From Roseburia sp. 1XD42-69 (lineage in GTDB: Bacteria; Bacillota; Clostridia; Lachnospirales; Lachnospiraceae): a stretch of DNA of 41,390 nt. The translations under genes were made by a program, and so were the position numbers. This document shows, piece after piece, positions 35,411-41,390 of this stretch (positions are counted from its first letter, which is position 1; the number at the start of each line of letters is the position of its first letter). Where the stretch lies: contig NZ_RAZG01000032.1 of the NCBI RefSeq assembly GCF_003612565.1, positions 1 through 41,390 on the forward strand, given 5' to 3'. The notes below the pieces were generated by a model. The model was not told where the DNA came from and did not search any database. It worked only from the letters and a program-made list of their open reading frames with translations.

Positions 35411-37483
35411 TTATAAAAAAGGTTTGTTTAATTCCTCTGTTCCGGGAATTACAAATTTTCCCTCCCGGATAATGTCCACAGACGTTCCGTCTGCCCGCAC
35501 TGCCGTAATACTCCCCAGTTCGTCATAGGGTATGGTAATATCCGTATGGCAGTTAAAATATGCCTTGGACATATCCTCTTTTCTTAAAACAGAGACAGAA
35601 TTGTCCCTTGCGATAATCTCTTTTCCGTCCGGGTTAAACACCGGCACGTCTTCAGCGTGGGAATAACAGGTGTCCCCCACTGCAAAATGGGGCCCGGTTT
35701 TCTCCGCAATCAGGATAGGCAGTTTATCCTCTATCCCATAATCCCTGGCCATGCGGTACGCCGTGGTATTCGTCCCAATGGCAAACTCCCCTAATGGCAA
35801 GGTGTCATGCTGCTGCAAGAGATTTTCATATAAAAACCTGTGGTTTTCTTCCTCTGTGTCAAAATTGGTGCAGGTGTAGGAGGTGATTTTTCCCTCCTCA
35901 AAATCCACTTCCAGGTTCTGATACAAAAGCCCTGCCAGATACACTTTTGTCACATGGAGCTTTCCCTTTGTCCCCTCTAAAACCGGGGAGGTAAACACTT
36001 CTCCCACAGGAATATTTACATCTGCCACGCAGTTTTCAAAAGCTGTTTCTTTTTCCGGATTTTCTATGGGATGAATCTTTACCCACAAATCTGTCCTGTT
36101 GTCTCCGGCACCTGTGATATGGACTCTCTCTGCCTTGTCCAAAATATCAATGATTTTTTGCTGCATATCCTGGTAACTCATATAGTCTAAAGTATTGATT
36201 TTTACCGTTTCCTTAAAAATCTCCTGAAACTTTTCCCCAATGGCAGGAATGGGGTAGGCGATAATTGTAAAACTCCTCTCATCCCCGGGGATATACAGAT
36301 TTGCCATCTGGCCCATGCGGCTCATCTGGTACACATTCAGTTCATTTTGTTCCGGGGTATACTTCCCTGCCTCCGGCTTTATCTCCGGTTCAAATGGCAC
36401 TTCCCCGAAAATTTCAGTTACTGCAGGCCCCGCATGTACCTTTGCCTGGTTCTTATATTTTTCATAGGCGGCCTTCATAGACTCAAGGTGGCGTTCCACA
36501 TATGCCTTGTCCAAATAAAACCGTTTATCCCCCTTGTGGTCAAAATCATACTGCCTGTTTACGGAAACTCCATAGCAGCCCCGCTGTCCCCGAAGCCCCC
36601 TGGCAAAAGAGGACACCGGATTTCTGTAAACCGTGGATTTTAACCCCAGTTTTTCAAAATTGGCAATGGCTTTTCTTATCACCCGCTCAAAGCCTATGGG
36701 AAATTCTAAGCACACCGTATCTTTTGCATTTAAATCCTTTCCGATATGCGCATAGCCGATACGAAATCCCTCCGTCATAGTATCCGCCATGGACTGGACT
36801 TCCTCTTCCGTAAGGGTATTTAAATACTGAAAAAGCCCCAGTTCATTTTCTCCGATATATTCCCCGTACAGGTACAGATATCTTTTATCCCTCAAATCTG
36901 AGTCCAAAATAATCCGGGTAAAAAAATCATATTCCGGCTCCACCATATCCCGCACTTTATCCTCTGCGAAAATCTCACTGTAATCGTGGAAAAACCAGTA
37001 GATAATATTTAAAATTTCTTTTTCCTCCGGCTCTTCCTCCGACTCAAAACAGTTGTAAATTTCCACAAAAAGCTCACAGAGAATTGCCATATTCATTTTT
37101 CTGCCCTCAAAGGCATATCCAATCATAGCCCTAAGCTCTGCATATAAAAAACAAAGGGTTGGGCCGAATTTTTCTCCTAGAATCTTTACCGCCGTTTTGG
37201 GGTTGCCGTAACTCTTCTCATAATTTTCGGGAAAAAGGTCTAAAAAAAGCCTGCGGTTTGTCTCCTCACATTCTTTGTCACTGCGGCTTTTTAACGTCCC
37301 CCCCTCCCACTGGCCTAAGACTTTATCCGTCAGTGCGATAAACTCCGCCGTCTTTGTAAAATAGTCTTGATATTTTTCCATTGCGCTTTGCTCAGCGGGT
37401 ATTTTTTTAATCCGCTCTATCATAAGTTCATAGCGCAGGGACGCTTCTTTATTTGACTCTAAAAACAATTCCTGATAAGCCAT
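35411..37483 (-). CDS. M29-type leucyl aminopeptidase, long form
   Basis: A 690-residue protein whose C-terminal half (about 330-690) matches M29 metallo-aminopeptidases. Likely metal ligands are the Glu in PVGEVFTSP, the Glu in LGEFAIGTN, the His in GPHFAVGDT and the His/Asp in NCHTDI. The N-terminal half, about 300 residues, is helical and not part of classic AmpS/PepS, which are near 410 residues, so this is an extended form. It should release N-terminal residues from peptides in the cytosol. The RBS AGGAGG is about 14 bases from the ATG, longer than usual. It lies 33 bases upstream of purE. Confidence 0.85.
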   Translation of the reverse strand: MAYQELFLESNKEASLRYELMIERIKKIPAEQSAMEKYQDYFTKTAEFIALTDKVLGQWEGGTLKSRSDKECEETNRRLFLDLFPENYEKSYGNPKTAVKILGEKFGPTLCFLYAELRAMIGYAFEGRKMNMAILCELFVEIYNCFESEEEPEEKEILNIIYWFFHDYSEIFAEDKVRDMVEPEYDFFTRIILDSDLRDKRYLYLYGEYIGENELGLFQYLNTLTEEEVQSMADTMTEGFRIGYAHIGKDLNAKDTVCLEFPIGFERVIRKAIANFEKLGLKSTVYRNPVSSFARGLRGQRGCYGVSVNRQYDFDHKGDKRFYLDKAYVERHLESMKAAYEKYKNQAKVHAGPAVTEIFGEVPFEPEIKPEAGKYTPEQNELNVYQMSRMGQMANLYIPGDERSFTIIAYPIPAIGEKFQEIFKETVKINTLDYMSYQDMQQKIIDILDKAERVHITGAGDNRTDLWVKIHPIENPEKETAFENCVADVNIPVGEVFTSPVLEGTKGKLHVTKVYLAGLLYQNLEVDFEEGKITSYTCTNFDTEEENHRFLYENLLQQHDTLPLGEFAIGTNTTAYRMARDYGIEDKLPILIAEKTGPHFAVGDTCYSHAEDVPVFNPDGKEIIARDNSVSVLRKEDMSKAYFNCHTDITIPYDELGSITAVRADGTSVDIIREGKFVIPGTEELNKPFL

Positions 37484-37554
37484 AGATTTGTTTTCATCCT
37501 CCTGTTTTATATTTATCCATCACTTCTGATTTTTCTCTTATTTTCATCTTAATC

Positions 37555-37878
37555 CTATACAAAAAAACCTGCCGCATAAATCGTTCCCCAGGCAAATGTT
37601 GCAACAAAAGAGAGGATTACCGCAGCCACCGGGATTCCCTTAAAAGAATCTTCCTCCCCAAGGCTTTTTATCCCCCAGGCAAATGCCACCGCTGAGAGCA
37701 CCATCATAAGAAAACCTGCACTTCCCAGATAAACATTTCCATTTCCTTCATGACAAAAAGAATCAAACACCACATAACCCATTACCGCCATAGAAACTAC
37801 TGACAGAAAACAGGAACGGATTCCCCGCCTGGAATGCGTCTTCTTTGTAAATTTAAAATTATTTTTTTTCCGCCTCAT
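37555..37878 (-). CDS. Small three-TM membrane protein (DUF6142-like)
   Basis: A 107-residue protein with a basic N-terminus (RRKKNNFKFTKKTHSRRG) followed by three hydrophobic segments (about 22-42, 50-70 and 82-104). This is the layout of the DUF6142 group seen in Lachnospiraceae, whose function is unknown. Its start overlaps the 3' end of the VanZ-like gene by 20 bases, so the pair is probably cotranslated. Confidence 0.75.
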   Translation of the reverse strand: MRRKKNNFKFTKKTHSRRGIRSCFLSVVSMAVMGYVVFDSFCHEGNGNVYLGSAGFLMMVLSAVAFAWGIKSLGEEDSFKGIPVAAVILSFVATFAWGTIYAAGFFV

Positions 37879-38335
37879 TTTTCTTTCTCCAGATTATACA
37901 AAAAAGCCAGTACAGGACATATCCAAACAATCCCCCCAGGGTGTTTAAAATCACATCATCCACATCCAAAATGCCCACTTTTCCCACCAGTTGTATCACT
38001 TCCACACACAAACTAAACTCCATGCTAAAGAGCACCGTGAGGAAAAAATTCCTGCACTTTTGAAACAGCACCGGGAGGAAAACGCCGAAGGGGATAAACG
38101 CCACCACATTCCCCACCAAATTCAGCAGCACCGACCAGAAATTTAAGGTGTTCCTGTAAGTCCAAAACCGCTTAATTTCCTGAAAGGGGATGAGATTATA
38201 ATGATACGTCCGGTCTGCAAAATTCCTGTCTAAATTCTCTGCAAAAAAGAGAAAATAGCACAACATTGCCACATAAGCTGCAAATAAGAGAATTTCTATC
38301 TTGTGAAGTAATTTCTTTTTTTTCTTTTCCTCCAA
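37859..38335 (-). CDS. VanZ family membrane protein
   Basis: A 158-residue protein with four transmembrane segments (about 12-30, 68-90, 95-115 and 128-148). It has the VanZ signature: YHYNLIPFQEI, LNLVGNVVAFIPFGVFLP and the DVDDVILNTLGGLFGY region. VanZ proteins are tied to low-level teicoplanin resistance in van clusters, but most chromosomal copies, like this one, have no van genes near and an unknown role. It lies 20 bases after pyrE and overlaps the next gene. Confidence 0.9.
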   Translation of the reverse strand: MEEKKKKKLLHKIEILLFAAYVAMLCYFLFFAENLDRNFADRTYHYNLIPFQEIKRFWTYRNTLNFWSVLLNLVGNVVAFIPFGVFLPVLFQKCRNFFLTVLFSMEFSLCVEVIQLVGKVGILDVDDVILNTLGGLFGYVLYWLFCIIWRKKNEAEKK

Positions 38336-38355
38336 GATACTCTCCTTATACCATT

Positions 38356-39033
38356 CTACTTCACTCCATACTCTTTATAGTATTCATCGATAGCTTTTTT
38401 TAATTCGTCATCAATGAGAATTTTTCCCTGGCAGGGCTTATTGTAGAGATGCTCTACAACCTCCTCCATGGTCACGATAGCCCTGGCGTTAAATCCATAT
38501 TTCTCTTTGATTTCATCCAAAGCACCCATTTTCCCGGAAAGCCCCACTTCCATGCGGTTTAAGGAAACCATAAGCCCTTTGATCTCCACCTTTCCCTGGG
38601 CTGTAATAATGGGAAATGTCTCCTCAATGGATTTTCCGGAGGTGGTCACATCCTCAATGATAACTACCTTATCCCCGTCTTTTATCTTACTCCCCAATAA
38701 AATTCCTGCATCCCCGTGGTCTTTTTCCTCTTTCCGGTTGGAACAGTAGCGTATTTCTTTCCCGTAAAGCTTGGAAAAGGCAATCACCGTGGCCACGGAA
38801 AGGGGAATCCCCTTGTATGCAGGCCCGAAGAGCACATCAAAATCATCCCCAAAATTATCATGGATGGCTTTTGCGTAATACTCCCCTAATCTCATTAACT
38901 GTGAGCCCGTCACATATGCCCCCGCATTCATAAAAAAGGGGGATTTCCTGCCGCTTTTTAATGTAAACTCCCCAAATTTCAGCACATTGCTTTCCACCAT
39001 AAATTCAATAAATTCCTGTTTATACTGCTCCAT
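38356..39033 (-). CDS. pyrE: Orotate phosphoribosyltransferase
   Basis: A 225-residue enzyme that makes orotidine monophosphate from orotate and PRPP. It shows FTLKSGRKSPFF, FGPAYKGIPLS, the flexible-loop lysines near RKEEKDHGD and the PRPP motif VVIIEDVTTSGKS. RBS AAGGAGG lies at 39043-39049. The element integrase stop is only 89 bases upstream, and no convincing promoter stands between them, so pyrE may depend on read-through from the element or on a weak site. pyrD/pyrK are not adjacent. Confidence 0.96.
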   Translation of the reverse strand: MEQYKQEFIEFMVESNVLKFGEFTLKSGRKSPFFMNAGAYVTGSQLMRLGEYYAKAIHDNFGDDFDVLFGPAYKGIPLSVATVIAFSKLYGKEIRYCSNRKEEKDHGDAGILLGSKIKDGDKVVIIEDVTTSGKSIEETFPIITAQGKVEIKGLMVSLNRMEVGLSGKMGALDEIKEKYGFNARAIVTMEEVVEHLYNKPCQGKILIDDELKKAIDEYYKEYGVK

Positions 39034-39096
39034 TCTGCTAAATCCTCCTTATTTTAAGCCGTTTTCGGATATCTGTATTTCAAATTTTTCTGTTAC

Positions 39097-39114
39097 TGTG
39101 CCACTTTTGTGCCA
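39097..39114. repeat. Direct repeats in the att region (candidate integrase arm sites)
   Basis: TGTGCCA occurs twice (39097-39103 and 39108-39114), 11 bases apart, so both copies face the same side of the helix. It lies just past the integrase stop, where the element end should meet the chromosome upstream of pyrE. Such closely spaced repeats are usual arm-type sites for tyrosine recombinases. The core of the att site cannot be set without the other end. Confidence 0.45.
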
Positions 39115-39122
39115 ATTCTATT

Positions 39123-40280
39123 TTACCCTGTCCTTAACGCTTTCTCATACTGTTCCATACCTTTGAACAGGGAATCTTTTGTGACATGCATATATAAGTC
39201 TGTCGTAAGCTGTAACTGTGTATGGCCTAACAGAGCCGATACTGTTTTTAATGGCACTTCCGCTTCTAAACATCTTGTAGCAAAAGTATGTCTCAGGGAA
39301 TGGGGGGTGAATTTTTCAAATGCTAGGTCTGGATTGCTCTTATGTATCCTTTTTAAAGTACCATTTATACATTCAGCAATAAGAAATTGTGTTGTAGGCC
39401 TATTATTCTTAGTTACAAACACTAGATTCTCATACCCTTCCAATGGTTCTTTCCCGCTATTAAAAAGATTCTGCTTTATAAAATATTGCTGCCTTAACGC
39501 TTCTGCCGCTTTTATTGTCAAAGGAATGTCACGTAACCCTTTGTTCGTTTTTGTTGGGTGTAGTTCAAAAACGTATTTATTTTCTAAATTTGAGAAATAT
39601 GTCATAGAGTGCCTGACATGCACTATTTTGTTGTGGAAATCAATATCCTCCCATTGAAGTCCTGCGAGTTCGCCTACCCGCATTCCGGTTTCCAAGGCCA
39701 CAACAAATAAGTTGTAATAAAATGTATTTTTCGCTTCAGCAAGGAATATTTCTGTCTCCTCTTTGGACAAAACCCTTCTTTCCTTTTTTTCTTCCTTCGT
39801 GATATCAGTAACTATTTGCTTTGCAACGTTTTTGACTACTAAGTCTGATGCCACCGCCTTTTCCAGCATATCCACCAATATCTTTTTGCTGTTCTTTCGT
39901 TCATTATCCGTCCGCAGATTATTGATGGCATCCTGCATCACAACCAGATTTAATTTATTCAGCTTTCTCCATCCCAACGCTTCTTTTACACGTTTATAAT
40001 GTCTGGCATAAGTCTCTTTTGTATTATTCCTGCAATTTTTCTTACAAGTATCCAGCCATTTCTCATACCATTCATCCAATGTCATGTTTGTATCAACCAC
40101 ATTGGTTTCTCTTTCATCGGCATACTGGGCTTCCCTCATCTTCTTCTGAATCCCATTATAAGACTTATCGTATATGACTTGTCTTTTGCCAAATCTGTTT
40201 GTAAAACGTGCCTGGTATATTCCATCCTCCCTCTGGCGAATCCCTTTTCCCAGTTCTTTACCTTTTAACGATTTACCCAT
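39123..40280 (-). CDS. int: Tyrosine-type site-specific integrase
   Basis: A roughly 385-residue phage/ICE integrase. The N-terminal arm-binding region (about 1-50) leads to a SAM-like core-binding domain (about 65-150) and a catalytic domain with R (GMRVGEL), K (PTKTNKG), H..R (PHSLRHTFAT), H (LLGHTQ) and the nucleophile Tyr (DLYMHV). All catalytic residues are present. The ATG at 40280 is chosen because AGAAAGGA precedes it; the frame opens earlier from a TTG at 40316 with no RBS. It lies at the element edge beside pyrE. Base composition is AT-richer than the neighbouring chromosome genes. Confidence 0.95.
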   Translation of the reverse strand: MGKSLKGKELGKGIRQREDGIYQARFTNRFGKRQVIYDKSYNGIQKKMREAQYADERETNVVDTNMTLDEWYEKWLDTCKKNCRNNTKETYARHYKRVKEALGWRKLNKLNLVVMQDAINNLRTDNERKNSKKILVDMLEKAVASDLVVKNVAKQIVTDITKEEKKERRVLSKEETEIFLAEAKNTFYYNLFVVALETGMRVGELAGLQWEDIDFHNKIVHVRHSMTYFSNLENKYVFELHPTKTNKGLRDIPLTIKAAEALRQQYFIKQNLFNSGKEPLEGYENLVFVTKNNRPTTQFLIAECINGTLKRIHKSNPDLAFEKFTPHSLRHTFATRCLEAEVPLKTVSALLGHTQLQLTTDLYMHVTKDSLFKGMEQYEKALRTG

Positions 40281-40328
40281 ATCCACCAATCCTTTCTGAT
40301 TTGTACAGCAAACCAAAAGATAAGCATA

Positions 40329-40349
40329 GATATACTATTTAAGTATATC
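40329..40349. promoter_or_regulatory. Palindromic candidate operator upstream of int
   Basis: A perfect 8-bp inverted repeat GATATACT-N5-AGTATATC lies about 50 bases before the int start. It could be a repressor or excisionase binding site, or a small hairpin in the int leader. The rest of the gap 40281-40441 is AT-rich with no other clear signal. Confidence 0.4.
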
Positions 40350-40441
40350 ACCAAATCTTCCCACTTTCAACTTACAAACCGAAAAATATGTTTCTATACA
40401 TTAATCTAAACATCACACTAACATAACATTTATCTATAAAT

Positions 40442-40633
40442 TCACACAGTTTCTTTGTCAATCCATGCATCCAATTTTTTCTTATTGGCATACCAACGGT
40501 TCCCAATCTGCACACCAAAACCATTATGTCCTCTTAAAAGTTCTCTTGCTTTTGTCTGCCCAATTCCTAAATAATCACACAATTCTTTAATACTTAATAA
40601 TGCTTTTCTTTCTGTCATTGATGTTTTTGTCAT
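40442..40633 (-). CDS. Excisionase-like small DNA-binding protein
   Basis: A roughly 63-residue protein with a winged-helix excisionase pattern: LLSIKELCDYLGIGQTKARE, then a glycine turn and a basic strand NRWYANKKKLDAWI. Proteins of this form bind near att sites and favour excision by the adjacent integrase. It ends about 160 bases before int on the same strand. The start is uncertain: a GTG (40636), an ATG (40633) and a later ATG (40618) are all possible, with no strong RBS. Confidence 0.8.
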   Translation of the reverse strand: MTKTSMTERKALLSIKELCDYLGIGQTKARELLRGHNGFGVQIGNRWYANKKKLDAWIDKETV

Positions 40634-40727
40634 CACTATATATCTTCACACTCCAAATTATTTTTATATGATCAGTATATCCAGTAGCATGATGCAAATT
40701 ACTGTCTATGGTCAATGCTGATTTTTC

Positions 40728-40736
40728 ATTATAGCA
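40728..40736 (-). promoter_or_regulatory. Extended -10 promoter for the xis-int genes
   Basis: On the minus strand TGCTATAAT is an extended -10 element with no good -35. It points to the excisionase-like gene with a leader of about 85 bases. The remaining bases of the gap 40637-40843 hold a hairpin (40739-40770) and no gene. Confidence 0.5.
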
Positions 40737-40738
40737 AG

Positions 40739-40770
40739 AGTAGGACACGGTATTTTTACCGCATCCTACT
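40739..40770. repeat. Hairpin in the gap between the coiled-coil gene and xis
   Basis: Two 14-base arms, AGTAGGACACGGTA and TACCGCATCCTACT, pair except for two central mismatches, with a TTTT loop. It may end the upstream tail-side transcript on the minus strand, although no T tract follows, and it directly abuts the extended -10 promoter. Confidence 0.6.
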
Positions 40771-40843
40771 TAATAATAATCATATCCTTTTGCAGCAGGC
40801 TTTATTTTCCCGCCAAGCTAAAGCAATACCCTTGTCCTTTCTT

Positions 40844-41083
40844 TCAAAACATCTTCATGCATTTTACTTCATAGATCATCTTTTTATATTTCATCTTCAT
40901 ATCACGTAATTCATCAATCAGTTTCTTATATTCTTCATACATATTATTTGATAACTCTAACTGCTCATTCAATTTATCCAAATCATACAAAGACAATTCC
41001 TGTTTTAACGCTTCATTTTCTTTTCTCAGAGATTCATTGATTCTTTTTAAGCTCTTATTCCTTCTCTCTAATAAATTGAACAT
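40844..41083 (-). CDS. Small coiled-coil protein of the element
   Basis: A roughly 79-residue, highly charged helical protein with heptad-like Leu/Ile spacing through residues 1-70 (LERRNKSLKRI, LRKENEALKQEL). No known domain is recognised. The start at 41083 is chosen because GGAGG lies four bases before the ATG. An earlier ATG at 41113 falls inside a hairpin. It directly follows the tape-measure-like gene, so it may be a minor phage tail or scaffold protein. That is inferred from position only. Confidence 0.7.
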   Translation of the reverse strand: MFNLLERRNKSLKRINESLRKENEALKQELSLYDLDKLNEQLELSNNMYEEYKKLIDELRDMKMKYKKMIYEVKCMKMF

Positions 41084-41101
41084 ATTTCCTCCATTAAAAT
41101 T

Positions 41102-41126
41102 AGGAGAGTGCATTACACACTCTCCT
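41102..41126. repeat. 9-bp stem hairpin after the tape-measure-like gene
   Basis: AGGAGAGTG and CACTCTCCT flank a 7-base loop, 11 bases beyond the stop at 41137. On the minus strand it is followed by AATTTTAATGG, too weak a T run for a sure terminator. It may trim or pause the message before the coiled-coil gene. Confidence 0.65.
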
Positions 41127-41136
41127 GTAGTAGATT

Positions 41137-41390
41137 TTACCTGTATAACCTTCCACTACCAATGCCTTTACCTAATAACTTAGATGAAACAACTTCTGTA
41201 ACACATCTTGTAGTCTTACCATCTTTACACATTGCATTTCTTATTGTCTGCTCTACGTTATCTGCAAAATCTTTGGCATCTATTACATTTGGCAATGAAA
41301 TATCTCCAAACTTAATGTCAATATTATTCTCCATATTCCTCGTAACCTCCGGCATATTGACAGTCGGAGACTGGATATTCCACAAAGCTG
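41137..41390 (-). CDS. C-terminus of a phage tail tape-measure-like protein (partial)
   Basis: Only the last 84 or so codons are in the window, and the frame stays open to the edge, so the start lies outside. The visible part has the pattern NNIDIKFGDISLPNVIDAKDFA, then a helix and a Gly-rich tail ending GIGSGRLYR. This resembles the last segment of tail tape-measure proteins of phages and phage-like elements in Firmicutes. The match is from memory of the family's C-terminal style and is not certain. It could also be another large structural protein. Confidence 0.5.
   Translation of the reverse strand, partial: ALWNIQSPTVNMPEVTRNMENNIDIKFGDISLPNVIDAKDFADNVEQTIRNAMCKDGKTTRCVTEVVSSKLLGKGIGSGRLYR

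Noticed and set aside
39109-39657. Plus-strand frame of 182 codons opposite the integrase
   Set aside because: It is antisense to the catalytic domain of int and has no start signals.

Overview
The window looks like a chromosome segment of a Gram-positive, low-to-middling GC Clostridia member, most likely Lachnospiraceae. The grounds are strong AGGAGG-type ribosome binding sites, sigma-A-like promoters, a VanZ/DUF6142 gene pair, lipoprotein and subtilase types usual for that group, and one-component and hybrid signalling proteins rich in c-di-GMP domains. This placement is inferred from protein style and gene order, not from a marker gene. No rRNA, tRNA or CRISPR array was seen.

Left third (about 1-23,880): a signalling block. 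It opens with a tiny minus-strand unit at the edge (consensus promoter, 10-codon ORF, terminator), then a plus-strand PAS/degenerate-GGDEF/EAL protein. Next, on the minus strand, come two tandem receiver-HD-GYP proteins, then a chemosensory operon (CheR, CheB, CheY-like receiver, CheA, CheW, MCP) read from a clear promoter at 11224-11252. Upstream of it lies a phosphorelay unit: a cytosolic PAS hybrid kinase, a receiver-HPt protein and a lone receiver. Then comes a membrane hybrid kinase with two solute-binding-like sensor domains, in one transcription unit with a 7TM GGDEF protein. Divergent from that unit is a plus-strand pair, a solute-binding lipoprotein followed by a second MCP, ending in the wreck of a third MCP. 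Together these genes could link chemosensory arrays, phosphorelay and c-di-GMP turnover. No flagellar gene is present in the window, so the output is not visible here.

Middle (about 23,885-39,033): a leftward run of metabolic and accessory genes. In transcription order these are pyrE, VanZ-like, DUF6142-like, M29 aminopeptidase, purE, purM, purN, purD, HAD phosphatase, galM, CapA-like protein, solitary HipA-like kinase, S8 subtilase, a short unknown gene, and a PurF-family protein with its own promoter. The PurF-family protein keeps the PRPP loop and four cysteines matching the Fe-S ligands of Bacillus PurF. It has lost the N-terminal nucleophile Cys and other glutaminase residues.

Right end (about 39,050-41,390): an AT-richer integrated element abutting the 5' side of pyrE. 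It has a tyrosine recombinase, a small excisionase-like protein, a coiled-coil protein, and the C-terminus of what looks like a phage tail tape-measure protein cut by the window edge.

The points most worth a second look are the glutaminase-dead PurF homologue, the solute-binding lipoprotein/MCP pair with no permeases, the leader-like 10-codon unit at the left edge, the MCP pseudogene, and the unusual int-next-to-tail layout of the right-hand element.
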